Assembly: GCA_037892935.1 (NCBI GenBank) | Contig: JAYXKI010000002.1 | Coordinates: 2,852,001-2,916,000 of the forward strand | Origin: Phlebopus portentosus | Lineage: Eukaryota; Basidiomycota; Agaricomycetes; Boletales; Boletinellaceae | Direction of reading: 5' to 3' | DNA length: 64,000 nt | In this document: piece by piece, positions 52,090-63,797 of the stretch | Layout of the letters: every line of letters starts with the position of its first letter | Position numbering within the stretch: the stretch's first letter is position 1 | Translations under genes and position numbers: made by a program | The notes under the pieces: generated by a model | Databases searched by the model: none | What the model was told of the DNA's origin: nothing | What the model saw: only the letters and a program-made list of their open reading frames with translations

Positions 52090-52238
52090 ACGGGCAAGAT
52101 AGGGGTTTGTTGTCTGCACGGTAGGAACCGAGTTTCGTTCGATATCATCCTTCGAAGATATACTTCAGGGGACACGTCACAGGTGAGCGCTCGACGACAA
52201 CGGAATCGGGCGTGAGCCAGAGGTAGGTCTTTCTATTA
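52090..52238 (-). other. Element G 5' leader, part next to the LTR
   Basis: Begins with the right ACGG copy (52,090-52,093) and continues the leader interrupted by F; ends in the conserved self-priming site beside the 5' LTR. Confidence 0.75.
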
Positions 52239-52592
52239 TGTTAGGCGGACAGCTCAAGGACTGAGTCGAGGCAGACCAACACAGCAACAAACAAGTGTGA
52301 ATGAGATAATCCCAAACACGTCGCTCAGGTCGAGACAGCTAAGACGAGGCTTAAGTCCAGACCGTCGAATGCTAGGTCACAGTGAAGGTAAGTAGAATTC
52401 AGCAAAACTAATAATACAAGAGTAGATACCTAGGTCGCAGTGAAGGTAAGTAGAATAGAAAGACAAGGAACGGAAGAGTCAAACTATCTACTTATATAGA
52501 CTTCGAGTGCGGGAAAGGTCTACTCTAATGGGAAGTCACATGACAAGGAATGGGATGATTAGTGAGTGTGATAGAACATTGTGGAATGTTCC
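52239..52592 (-). repeat. Element G 5' LTR, truncated
   Basis: First 354 bp of a long-form family 1 LTR, with the 57-bp extra segment (one added A in its filler). It breaks off at GTGGAATGTTCC, where the next sequence is a DNA transposon end. The lost part is the start of U3, so the right target duplication of the array is missing. Confidence 0.88.
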
Positions 52593-52595
52593 ATA

Positions 52596-53640
52596 CAGGT
52601 AGTTTCATTAAATCTGGTGCCCCATTTTTATAAAGTAATCTGTATCTATTTTACAGTAAAGAAATTTACTATCCCCTCCTTATTATTATATAGAACATGC
52701 TACAATAATAATCAAGTACCTCTAAATATTATATACTTATGAGCAGATACCCTATGTGTGAAAAAGCACAGTGAAAAAGATGTATGTGAGACAGAAAGAC
52801 TTTAATTGATGCATTTTGTTTTTCTTAAAAGGCATGCAAATCACTTTTTAAAAATATGGGGCACTAGAGACTTAATAGAACTACCTGTAAATATATATAT
52901 ATTTTGACTGCTCAAGCTGATACATATATGAGCATATAGCATATATACTATATTATATATGCTATATATGATACACTGTAAAACTCTACTAGTAATAGCC
53001 CTTCTTATAGTAGGCAATAATGTATCTTAAAGGCACTGAGATAACTCCTGAGATGTATGTGAAAATTTAAAATCTTATAATGTATCTTACTACATAAAAG
53101 ATTTTAATTTTCATGCTGGAGACATTCTAGAATCTTCTACAGGGGGCAGAATTATATTTCTGAGCTGTTTATATAGAAAACAGAATTAGAAAGCTCACCT
53201 CTGATTGCCTGGATTTTGGTTCCAGATTAAAATTTTCAGGTTTAGAAATAGAGTTTTGCCCTCTGTTCTAGCCTTGAGATCCTTTCTAAGATATTAAATC
53301 TCAGCCTCATAGAGACTTAAAATTTAGCTAAGTATCTTGTCAGAGATGAAATTTAAAATCTCTTTGTTAGGATCTCAATGTGTTCAAAATCCCCCATGAG
53401 TCAAGATGCTAAATCTTGTTGGATCCAAGATGTAAAATTTAATTGACTCTTACAGCACTTCTGCTATGTGTTTTTTTCTTGATTTTGGATGTTCTGAAGT
53501 ATAAATGGGACATGTTTTGAAATTCCATGGCCTTTCTTTCTTATTATTCCCAGTGGTGACAAGAAAAGTGACAGCTGGTGCAGATCGGAACATTAGATGA
53601 TCTGTAAATCATTTCACAAATGGATTTAGGGAACTGCCTG
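52596..53640. mobile_element. Non-autonomous TA-flanked DNA transposon with a third internal end
   Basis: The left end CAGGTAGTTTCATTAAATC (52,596) matches the reverse complement of the right end at 53,640 (CAGGCAGTTCCCTAAATCC), each flanked by TA (52,594-52,595 and 53,641-53,642), as for Tc1/mariner elements. A further inverted copy of the end at 52,846-52,887, also followed by TA, forms a complete 292-bp MITE-like unit with the left end. The interior is AT-rich with recurring AAATTTAAAATCT-like strings and no coding frame. Either a 292-bp MITE beside a related larger element or one composite element. Confidence 0.65.
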
Positions 53641-53717
53641 TACTACAGATATGCTATGTGGGAAAACCTTATGTAAGCCCCCTTTTTGTTTGTTTGAAAA
53701 TCCTCATTTTTGTCAAA

Positions 53718-55436
53718 ATGAATCTCTTGTCAATTGTCGGAATGATAAACTTTCCAGAAGACATTATCTTTGCAATCTTGCGCTACTTAGATGTGGCTGA
53801 CATCTTGTGTTTAGAGAGGGCAAGTTATTCGTGTCGTACTGTCCTGCATGCTCATCATTAGTATCTATTTCTATGTACAGACATGCAAGCACATTCACGA
53901 CGTGATAGCCACTCGACATCTCTGGCTTTCCAAGTTGTATGAGGTAGACCAATTCTGTGCGCCAAATCTGCCATCGCATGTTGATCCAAGTACCCTTACG
54001 TGCACCGAGCTGCGAGATGCCGTCGTTAAAGCGGAACGTTCTTACCATCTGATCACGGAGGGTTCCTCTCCAATACTGGGATATAAATGCATAAAAACGA
54101 TCTCAGTGGATCGCCCAAAAGAAAATTTGCATGAATTATCATATCGACATCACAATATCAAACTCACTCCTGATGGTCGATACCTGTTTATGGCCTACCT
54201 TTTCCCTTCTGAACTTCGCCTCCTTGATCTCGAGGACGGAGGACGTCGAATCTGGACCTCAAATGTAGCGGCTATACACCCTAGTCTACGAGAATCTCGA
54301 TGTATGATCAGTCATGCCTTTGAGCGGCACGCAGACAGCAGCATGACCATCGTCTTGTCAATATCGCAGAATCAGGGGCCTGTGGCTCATGGGTAGATAT
54401 TCTTATTTCTCTCTTCCGTAGTTGTTAATGATTCATGACTTCAAGCTACCTACAGGTTCTTCGTCTTGAATTGTCTTCTGAGAATGGTAGTGCGCTACGA
54501 GAAACCGAGGTCTTCAGATCGGAACTAGATGGAGGTTATACCAGTCAACCAATGGTATCGATAGACCTTGTCGCATTAAGCGGAGCCTACTCGGTCCTCG
54601 TTTGGAGCCGCGACAATTGGCAATTAACAAGAATCCAAATACCATCGGAAGTGGGTGTTGTTGAATAAGTGCTTATCCAAAGAATCACTAATGGACGATT
54701 CTCATTTTTTTCTTAGTCGATGCTTGTCTTTCCTATGGATTTCAAGATGTGGAGAGACCATTTGTTTTGCGTAGTCCATTTGAAAAATGGTGGGACAGGA
54801 TTATGGGCATTTTCGCTGCCCGAGACCATGAAGTCGTCACGATCATCAAGTACCGTTGTTCTCGATCCTTCGAGTGTTAGCTACCTTGAGATACCGATCA
54901 GGAAATTTCACTATTCGATTTATCGTGATCCTTGGGATCCTGATCAACACACCGCTGTGGCCTCGTTCGTTGGTACCCCGCCTGAAGGTTTACAGCAGCC
55001 GCCGAAACTTGTGTCAGCGCGGGCCATTTTCGATAGGAGAAAACAGGGTTCCTCAAAGTGGATTTCGATGGACATTCATTCTACCAGATGTGTTTGGGAA
55101 GATGGAAGAAACAATGATGCTGAAGGCCGGTACTTCGTAAAGCCGCTGTCGCCTCCTTCACGTTCGGGCCAACTACCTGTCATTGTTGGATGGTTGCAAA
55201 CTATGCAGCTATCGCGGCGGTGCGAACGGCGCTTCGCTTCGTTCAAAAGATCCGGCGGGGTTGTCCTGCGTCGCTTTCCGAAGAACGTCTTGTCTCGCGA
55301 AGACTCGGAGCTTCGTGACCCAGAAGTTCCTCCAGATAGTCTGTCGTTGCATATGGACCCTTACGGCGGAATGCTGATAAAAATCAGGAATAGAGTGCCC
55401 CTAACCGAGTTAATCGAGTTTTACTGTTTGGCTTGA
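53718..55436 (+). CDS. F-box protein gene (basidiomycete-type)
   Basis: Four exons, 512 residues in the best model: 53,718-53,819, 53,881-54,392, 54,446-54,650, 54,717-55,436. Residues 10-45 form an F-box (INFPEDIIFAILRYLDVADILCLER, joined to TCKHIHDVI), the Skp1-binding domain of SCF ubiquitin ligases. The rest resembles the repeat-like C-terminal regions of the large agaricomycete F-box family (LTPDGRYLFMAY, LRLLDLEDG, VLRLELSSENG), so the substrate is unknown. Intron 1 uses a GC donor (GCAAGT) by this model; the acceptor of intron 2 is uncertain (TCAAG at 54,445 or TACAG at 54,455 with an earlier donor). The ATG is 77 bp after a transposon end, so the promoter probably lies in transposon DNA. 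Confidence 0.8.
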
Positions 55437-55766
55437 CCCTCGTACTTAAACCAATCTCACATGTTCACCTATACTCAGCAAAAGAATAGAACAGGGTGAG
55501 ATAAATTTCGACTTCAGCTCATATCTCGGATTCTTCGCGTTGACTTCGATCCTTGCAGGCTCTCGCAACGCAAATATTTGTAGACAAAAAATGATATTCA
55601 GCGATGTGTGTTATCATCGATCAAACATCTATGTATCTGAATGCGTAATTCCAGACGTTCTTGGTGCTCTTGCCTTCTTCGCTTAGATGTGATCATCTTT
55701 TCTTCTGCAAGTCTTTCCTCGTTCAGATCCTACAACACTACAAACATCCCATCAGAAAAAAACATC
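55437..55766. other. Intergenic region between convergent genes
   Basis: 330 bp between two stop codons of facing genes; would hold both 3' UTRs. A short frame at 55,661 is not supported. Nothing else seen. Confidence 0.5.
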
Positions 55767-57398
55767 CTATAAGTTCGTCAAGTCATCGAACGAGACAAAT
55801 CCAAATTCATGTGCCAGCTCGATCCGCCTTTCCTCACACAACTGCATCACATCATCAATATTCCACGCTAGCAATTCCTCTTGATCTTCTTCCCCAAATA
55901 ACTCTGCGTCGAGTAACGCATCGATCGGGTCTTTCGTCAGGTGTATCGTTCGTAATTTCGTAAGCGATTCTTGAGGCTCGAGAGCTTCGAAGAGCCTTCG
56001 ACCCGAGATAGGCCAGATAGTCGAGAAGTGTACGTGCAGGTGTTCGATAGAGGCAGGGAACTCGTTTAGCTCGTGGTGCAGGCCGATGATGATAGAGAGC
56101 GTTTTAAGGTTCGTGCAGGATTGCAAGAATTCCGTTCTGCATTCTTTATCATCGTTCAAAGACGAGTAATGCAGTCTGAGCGTTCTGAGCTGTGGTAAAT
56201 ACGGGCGAAGAGATTGGAATACAGGTGATACATCCCCATTTTGGAGTCTGCATATGTCTTTAGTGTGAAGTTCGAGGTTCGTTAGAGGACAATCGCGTAG
56301 CAGCCACGGGAGGAAGATCAACGTCGTATCGTTCGCTCCGCCATCTACAAACGCCAAAGTCGTCAACCGCGAGCTAGACGACGTTGTGCTTATCAACTTT
56401 TGTAAAATTTCCTTTACAGCGCCGCCTTCTTGAGTCCCAGTCATCCAGTTTCGCAAATGAAGCTTCCTGAGAGAACGTAGATGCGGAAGCACACCCGCAA
56501 GTGTCGGCAAGCATGCAATGTGTCCGCGGTTCGTGAATAGCCAGAGTGATTCCAGTTCTCGTAAATGAGCTAGCTCTCTGACTACACCGTCCAAGGCATA
56601 CGCCTCCTGGATACCGAGTCTCCACCACGTGCGTATAGCGAGCTTGCGCAAATTCGGTGTATTTCGTATGAAGTACCGGAGAAGCCTGACCATCTCGCGC
56701 GTGTTCTCCGTCTCGAGCGACTCGACGAAGTAGAACTCGCGGAGCCAAGGGCCCATGCGCGGACTCCGAAGGAAAGTCTGTAGGTTCCTAGACCCAGTGA
56801 CCTTGACCCGCGGGCGGAGCGCACGCGTTGCGGCTGGCGTCCACGTTCGGTGGACGAGTGTCATGTTGAGGAGGTCTTGCTCGCGCGGACAGCGTGTGTC
56901 GGCTGTATTGCAGACGATTGTATCCCAGTCGACCTGGTCTGCCATTGGCATCATCTCAGATGCTAGCTGCTGTGCGACCATATCTATGATCAGATGTGGG
57001 ATCCCTCCATAGAGGTTCCTCGTCTCACTTCCGTATGGGCTTGACCTTCCGTAAGAAAGAGACTCGGGGACAGCGAGAGATCGCTTTTGGGCGACGCGCT
57101 TCCGCTGTTCGGAGACATGCTTCGAGATATCCTGAGCGTTCTTGAACGTCACATCTTTAGAGCAGAATGCCGGATCTTGAAACAGTCTGAGGAAAGCATC
57201 GAGGACATTCGAACTAAGGTCATCGCTTAGCGCGACACTGAGAGAAGCGAGTAAAGCATCGGAGGAAGACTTGCATGGAATTGTCACATGCAAGCTCTCT
57301 AGATGTGCAGGATGGCTCTGAGACGAAGATGACGATGAAGCTGCCGATGCTGATGGAGAGGAAGATGAAGAAGTAGAGGATCCTACGGAGTCGTCCAT
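55767..57398 (-). CDS. F-box-like/leucine-rich repeat protein, single exon
   Basis: 543 residues from the ATG at 57,398 (an upstream GTG in frame is less likely). After a Ser-rich N-terminus and a charged helix comes a degenerate F-box-like segment (GGIPHLIIDMVAQQL ... LLNMTLVHRTWTPAATRAL, about residues 130-200), then Leu-rich repeats (LRKLAIRTWWRLG, LRELESLWLFTN, LRSLRKLHLRNW, LTNLELHTKDI, LRTLRLHYSSL, LKTLSIIIGL). This layout is common in mushroom F-box-like proteins of unknown substrate. The end is acidic. Its start faces BET3 across a 324-bp divergent promoter. Confidence 0.78.
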   Translation of the reverse strand: MDDSVGSSTSSSSSPSASAASSSSSSQSHPAHLESLHVTIPCKSSSDALLASLSVALSDDLSSNVLDAFLRLFQDPAFCSKDVTFKNAQDISKHVSEQRKRVAQKRSLAVPESLSYGRSSPYGSETRNLYGGIPHLIIDMVAQQLASEMMPMADQVDWDTIVCNTADTRCPREQDLLNMTLVHRTWTPAATRALRPRVKVTGSRNLQTFLRSPRMGPWLREFYFVESLETENTREMVRLLRYFIRNTPNLRKLAIRTWWRLGIQEAYALDGVVRELAHLRELESLWLFTNRGHIACLPTLAGVLPHLRSLRKLHLRNWMTGTQEGGAVKEILQKLISTTSSSSRLTTLAFVDGGANDTTLIFLPWLLRDCPLTNLELHTKDICRLQNGDVSPVFQSLRPYLPQLRTLRLHYSSLNDDKECRTEFLQSCTNLKTLSIIIGLHHELNEFPASIEHLHVHFSTIWPISGRRLFEALEPQESLTKLRTIHLTKDPIDALLDAELFGEEDQEELLAWNIDDVMQLCEERRIELAHEFGFVSFDDLTNL

Positions 57399-57722
57399 GG
57401 GAGCCCTCGAACGGAGCACCCATGATGCAGAGGCTCAGATAATATAAGATTGATGTTTGCATGCTGCAGATGAGAGTACATAGAAGGCAAAGTGTATTTT
57501 GAATGACCAATCCATTGCGTCGCAGATGCCTTCCGATTGTAAGACTGGTTTACAGCAGAAGACGGCGGTGGTGGTTCAAGTTCGAGTTCAAGCCTGACGT
57601 CGATCATCAAGGAGTGATCATCAAGACGCGTCGTCGGGAGTGTCGACTGGCAAACGGAGCTGACTTTGCCCCAAGACGTGCCGCAGCTTTCGCGTTTTGC
57701 GTCTCTTGAAAACGGAAACACG
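57399..57722. other. Divergent promoter region
   Basis: Shared upstream region of the F-box-like/LRR gene (-) and BET3 (+). Open frames across it in both directions (e.g. 57,503-57,709) have no recognisable content and are taken as chance. No clear TATA box. Confidence 0.45.
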
Positions 57723-58588
<866 letters not shown>

Positions 58589-61426
58589 ATGACAGTCCCT
58601 CACGAGCGCTTGTATCTGACATGATTTCTCTTCGGCATTGTACAAGTGAGTTTAATCGGTAAAGCTATTGAGTAACGGGTTTGACCGTTATATACCATCC
58701 TTTACAGCTAGATACCTGTATTAATATTATAGCAGAATTGAGTATACTCACCGGAGCGCCCCATCCACTTCGGACACAAGATTCGACAGGAAACTGTTAA
58801 ATTCTCTGGTATTTAACGGTGTTGCCGCACTCCGAAAGGGCTATCAATACATGCTTAGACCACGGGGAAGACTTGGGAAACCATTCCTTTAACCGTGTCA
58901 TTCCCAAGAGCAGGGATGTGTTCTGGTTCTTTCGGTCTGGCCGCCATGAGGATCAATTGGACACAAGAAGAGAAAGCAGAATACTCCTCTCAGCAGGGTC
59001 TACCCTACCCAATACGATTTCTGAATCCAATCGATCGATATGTGTATATTTGCTGCCGGCGAAGCCATTTTATATTTTGCATTCTTCTTCTCAAAGGATC
59101 GGATGTCACAAGCACCACTGCCGGAGGATTGTCAGTTGCTCGATCGGTTCCAATCTCAGCTGAGTCTGGCTACTTGATCTAGTTGGCCAACTTATGCTAC
59201 TTCTCTTCCCGCATCTGGAGCGACGAAGTCGATAATATGTATCAAGTCTATCCAGACCCCGCCGAGCCACTCGTACTCATCCCACATCCCTTTTTTCAAA
59301 GGATCGGAGGTCACAAGCCCCACAACAGGAGGAGGAGTCGTACCATCCGAATCAATTCGTGCGAAGTCCCACTGCATATTCTAGCCAGACTTGATCGGAC
59401 TGTCCTACTTATGTGACTTCTTCCGCATCCGGATCTACGGAATCGATATTGTGCTATGCGTTTACAGCCCAACCAGGCCCCGCCGAGCTGCCAATATTCA
59501 TACCAAAAAATGAAAAGGTTCGGGGCGAGACAAGGCCTAGGCCGAGGCAATGTACGCAGGTCTTTAAGTTTAAAGCCCGCCCCCGATGGCCCAGTCGAAC
59601 GTACAGTAGTCTGCTACGGAGCTGACTCCAGCCAGGAACTGCTAATGCCGATATGGTCCAGGTTACCCAGTCTAGTCAGTAACACTCCCGACTGGGCTGA
59701 GTCGATCTGTATCGGACGCGTACTCTCAAAAAGACCGGACACCGGAATGAACGGGAGCGAACATAAGAGACTGTGAGACCTCGCGATGGATAGACACAAG
59801 GAGGACAGGAGAAGGTAGGTATGCTGCTGTGTTGCACACTCACACAAATTGTCAGATAAGTCATATATCCGAGACATCACAGCTAAGTACCAGCACCAAG
59901 AGCGTTGATGACGATGCGTTGACGTGTCCCCTGGCCTGCAGCTCTTGCGTGTCCCTCGGAGGAGGAATTCGAATAGGAGGGAAGGGGAAATAAGAGGGCC
60001 AAGACGAGCCGATGGCGCGAACGGCGAACATGTTCACATTATTTATGGGCCAGTAAGCACCAGACCAGATCTCAAGCCAAGCAAGCCAAAGAAGTCAAAA
60101 TTCCGCAGTCAATCTAGACGTAAACATATGGATATATATGAAAGACGGGAAGCCCTTGGTCGAACATCAAATAAGATCCGGGAGGAAGGGAAGCACTTCG
60201 AGACTCCACAGACAGGATCCGGGCCCCGGACGCTGATCGACGAGGAAGGGAAACGATTGCTGTGATGAATGGCTGTGAGGTGATGATGGCCACTCCGACG
60301 CCGCAGGGGGGCAACTGATAAGAACCGTGCGAAGGGATTCCGAGACATTTTTTTACAAAAGAAAAGCGATGCAGTGCTCTAGAGCCTGTACAGGTACGCG
60401 AGTTCTTCCCGAGTACGTCTTCGAGACAAGTCGAGGTTAAGCATGAATTGGAAGAAGAAGGACAAGAGGAAGAAGGGCGAAGGAATCATCTCTATTAGGA
60501 GCGAAGCCAGTTCCGTCGAGAAAGAAGCAATTCTGGATCCGAAGCGGAGCAACGCAATACACAGCTTCTGATGAGTAGAAGAGCGCCTGACTGGACGCAG
60601 GACAATCGGCGAGCTGCGTAGCATCCTATCAAGGTGTAATAATAGTCATCACCCCCTACTCTATTGAACAGATGAGACCAGAGTGGATCTGGACGCGCGC
60701 GGTGATGAGAGTGGGGTACTAGCGCGGCGCCGGGGGATACTAGTATTTAGAGCGTCGAGTCCTAGGAGACGGATTTAGGGTGAGTGTAGGTGTATAAACA
60801 CGTAGGCGCGTATGTGCATATCTCGCGCGCTTATGAGGCAGATATCCTAAGTTATGCTGCGCATGCGAGGATTGAGAGATTATAGAAATCATAAAGAAAG
60901 TACAGAGATTAAAAGCTCCCCCGAGAGAACGCCTGAGCGGTGATAGACGCACGGAGTATCGTTGATATATCGATCAGCTGAGCAACGGGAGGCCAGGTCA
61001 TCAGAACACGATTAATTTTGTGGCTCAAACGCAAAGCAAAGGAAGTGTGATTCATGATTCATGAATGAACTACGTGTGTTGCTGCACAATATTGATTTAA
61101 TAAGACGATTGAACCAATGCGCCTTGAGAACAAAGTGCTTGGCGATGACCTAAGTCGACATAAGAGGTCTTTTTTGTTTTTAGAGGCGTAATCCTAAAGA
61201 ATTGACATAGGCTGTGTAGTGTGTGAGTGAGAGGGGCAAGTGGAGAAGAGTAACCGAAAGTGGCACGTGCCGCGAGTTTCGGATGACGCGTGACCAGATC
61301 AGCCATTCTCAGTTTGGCATCTCCCGTGAGTCTTACTTACTCCTTACATACATACTTACTTTCTCTTAGCCAAACAGCGACATCCCTCGTTTTTCATTTC
61401 ACCTTAGCGATAACTCACCAACGACG
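58589..61426. other. Long intergenic region, 2.8 kb, including a degenerate repeat
   Basis: No supported gene. Short open frames (for instance 58,819-59,163, 59,924-60,265 and, on the minus strand, 60,379-60,624) show no recognisable domain or intron pattern. It contains a degenerate tandem repeat at about 58,960-59,520. 60,690-60,960 is GC-varied with many CGCG steps. The last 150 bp would hold the promoter of GID4. A non-coding RNA or an unrecognised small gene cannot be excluded. Confidence 0.4.
58960..59520. repeat. Degenerate tandem repeat, about 205-220 bp period, three units
   Basis: Marker strings recur: CGGCGAAGCC (about 59,056), CCGCCGAGCC (about 59,259) and CCGCCGAGCTGCC (about 59,480); CAAAGGATCGGATGTCACAAG (about 59,093) and CAAAGGATCGGAGGTCACAAG (about 59,298); and CTTCTCTTCCCGCATCTGGA against CTTCTTCCGCATCCGGA. 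Diverged, non-coding. Confidence 0.5.
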
Positions 61427-63088
61427 ATGCCTGCAGGTCATCTACTCAGCCCGTCCTTGGACGCTTTACAGTTGCCCGATGAGTCCGTGTCGAGTTTACA
61501 GATAGGGCAACAGGCCAAACGCTGCTCCGCGTGCCAAGGTCCGCTTAATGTAGATGCATCGACCGCTCCGCCACCGGGCCAATCGTTTGCCTCCGAGGCT
61601 TCTGAGCCTGCCGGTCTATGCAGCGTATGTAGGGAGGCACGTTCATCACAACAGCAACAACAGCAATCGTGTGCGGCGCTTATGGTGTGCCCGACTGCCT
61701 CGGTAACTGTGGTCCATGATGGAGCCCGAGATATTGACGTCCCATTGCGAGTCTTACAACGTACCCATAGTGTACCTCTACTTGACGATAGGCAACACGA
61801 GGCAGAGTCGTCTTCGAGCGATGAAGATACGCAAGACGAAGAGAGTGAGGATAGCGTCTTCTCTCCTGTTGACAAGTCTGTCCATGGTGGTCCCAGTGTT
61901 TCACAGAGCACACTCCCGTACCTGTACCTATCTCAACATCCCCGCACCGCCATCAACTGCAGCATTCGTATCCCCAGCGCAACCCCTCCCCGATATCTGT
62001 CTCCCTACCTTGCGTCACTCCGCGCAACCGAGGTCACCCCTACGACAGACATACCACTCACACCACGATCGCGAACACGAGCATGACCACAATGACGGAT
62101 ATCCCAACCCACTTGTTGATATAACGAGGCTACGTGTGCGTTCAAAAGGGTACAGGTGTTTGCAACCCGGCGCCACATTCAAGGGCACGCAGAGAAGCGG
62201 TCGGAATAGTTACGATGTCAACGTCACCATCGTTGTCAGTTTTTCTTCAGTTCTTCTTTCCGATTCGTCTTGTTTTGCTAATGCGACTCTCTTCCGTCGT
62301 CTACGTAGGACGTCGACTTTGCGTCTTCCTTCCTATGCGGTTACCTCCGCATCCGCGGACTTACAGATGACTGGCCGGAACTTACGACATACTTCGACGC
62401 TCAGATCATAGGCATGCGCCACGGATTCGACACATCAGATTGGGGAGCGTCGCGTCAGGACGATAATGTACATTGGTCGCGGTTTGCACCATTTCACGCG
62501 ATCCAGAAAGATTTGATCGAGCCGCGCTTATTGCTTCCTGCGAATACGGCCCGTCCGGCTGTGTTTATGCGATGGAAGGAACGGTTCCTCGTGCCCGATC
62601 ACCGCGTGGAGGACATCAGTGGCGCAAGCTTCGCCGGTACGTTGATACGCCTCGATTTGATCAGCAATGCTAAAAATTTGTCGTCTTGTGTAGGCTTCTA
62701 CTATGTCTGTGTAGAGTTTGAACCTCAACCAGGATCTGCATCTCCGGTCGCCCCTCAAACCACCACCGGGGACATGCCAGGCTGCATAGAAAGCGGGTTC
62801 GTGCCATATCCAACAGATCCGTCATCTTTCTCGCACGTCCAACGACATCACGGGAGTAGGAGAAAGCCGACTGTCCCTCCCGCAGTTTGGGATGATGCTG
62901 AGCTTGCTCCCGGAGAAGTGCCAAGAGCGAGGATGTGTGGGTTTTATTACCACAAGAACTCTGAGCCGTGCGTGTCTTTCTCATTTATTTTCGGACGCTG
63001 CTAAGTGAAATGCATTGGGTACAGATACCAACAGCTTTCATTGACGCACGTGGAGAACACGTATCATTCAGGTTTCGAGTTCCGCTAA
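61427..63088 (+). CDS. GID4: GID4/Vid24 substrate receptor of the GID (CTLH) ubiquitin ligase
   Basis: Gid4 recognises N-terminal proline degrons, in yeast those of gluconeogenic enzymes, for the GID E3 complex. The diagnostic beta-barrel is clear: FKGTQRSGRNSYDVNVTIV, SSFLCGYLRIRGLTDDWPEL, HWSRFAPF, FMRWKERFLVPDHRVEDISG, ASFAGFYYVCVEFEP, GFYYHKNSEPYQQLSLTHV. Exons 3-5 are 62,309-62,636, 62,694-62,967, 63,025-63,088; exon 2 ends at 62,234. Exon 1 starts at 61,427; the intron joining it to exon 2 lies between about 61,890 and 61,965 and its edges are not settled. The long N-terminal part is Ser/acidic-rich and has two CXXC pairs (RCSACQG, LCSVCRE). An extra loop of about 60 residues splits the last part of the barrel. 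Confidence 0.88.
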
Positions 63089-63797
63089 GTTTTCTGGAGC
63101 TGAGGTGGGATGATGTCAAGGTTACACTGCTGGTGCAGCTGTAGCCCGCCATTCATTCTCTTGCGACATACAATGTATTCCCATAAACACCAGACCCGTT
63201 CGATCACTTAATACTCTATCCACCGGTTAAAGCATCTGCTATTCTTCTACTCCGAATCGCATACTGTTTTCGCTCTCTACACGTTCATCATGATTTTCTC
63301 TTACCACAGGGACTGAAATATCGCTTTCATTCTCAGAAGTCGTTCTTAGGCCTCATGTATTTTACCCCATGCATCATGCCCCGGTTACTCCCCGCTCCAC
63401 TTCTCATACACATTCTTACGCAGTTTTACGAACCACCTGTTTCTGTATTTTTTTCTTACATTCTCACATTCTCACACTCGCGTCATCTCTGGTTTTTTCC
63501 TTCGATTCCAACTTCCTTCAGCTTCAGTCAGTGTCGTAGTGAGCTATGGATACCGTGACGTACGTACATAATTCAAATGGCCAATGGTTTTTTTTTAACT
63601 CTATCGATATGGATTGAGTTGGAGGTTAGACATGAGTTGGAACGCGGTTTAATGAGTTCGCGAATCGCATGCGCACGTGACGCTTCGTCATCAAGTAAAG
63701 CGCCGATCAGAAATACATACAGTAGCAGTCGATCACTCCTTACGACTTGATTGACTTGACTTGAACTTCCTCCTCTAATCCTCTGGATTCATTCCTC
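63089..63797. other. Intergenic region between GID4 and the FRG1-like gene
   Basis: 709 bp holding the 3' end of GID4 and the promoter of the next gene. Pyrimidine-rich tracts; a short open frame at 63,355-63,558 is of low-complexity hydrophobic type and not supported. The repeated TTGACTTGA string lies just upstream of the next ATG. Confidence 0.45.

Larger units (their letters stand above)
16112..52592 (-). mobile_element. Tandem family 1 array D-G (LTR, D internal, LTR, G internal, LTR), carrying nested E and F
   Basis: Three minus-strand LTRs (16,112-16,570, 34,304-34,719, 52,239-52,592) separate two family 1 internal regions: D (16,571-34,303, interrupted by E) and G (34,720-52,238, interrupted by F). 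The middle LTR serves as the 5' LTR of D and the 3' LTR of G, the arrangement produced by recombination between LTRs of two copies. The candidate left target duplication is CAATG (16,107-16,111); the right end is truncated, so it cannot be checked. Without E and F the array would be about 12.6 kb. Confidence 0.85.

Noticed and set aside
52890..53590. Recurring AAATTTAAAATCT-like strings as a regulatory array
   Set aside because: Spacing is irregular and the background is very AT-rich, so they fit ordinary low complexity inside a non-autonomous transposon.
59924..60265. A possible small basic protein of 113 residues
   Set aside because: Composition like translated non-coding DNA, no domain, no conserved intron or start context.
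60379..60624. A possible 81-residue minus-strand protein with a hydrophobic segment
   Set aside because: No supporting evidence beyond an open frame of a length expected by chance in this region.
63355..63558. A 67-codon frame between GID4 and the FRG1-like gene
   Set aside because: Low-complexity hydrophobic translation in a pyrimidine-rich intergenic region; no homology recognised.
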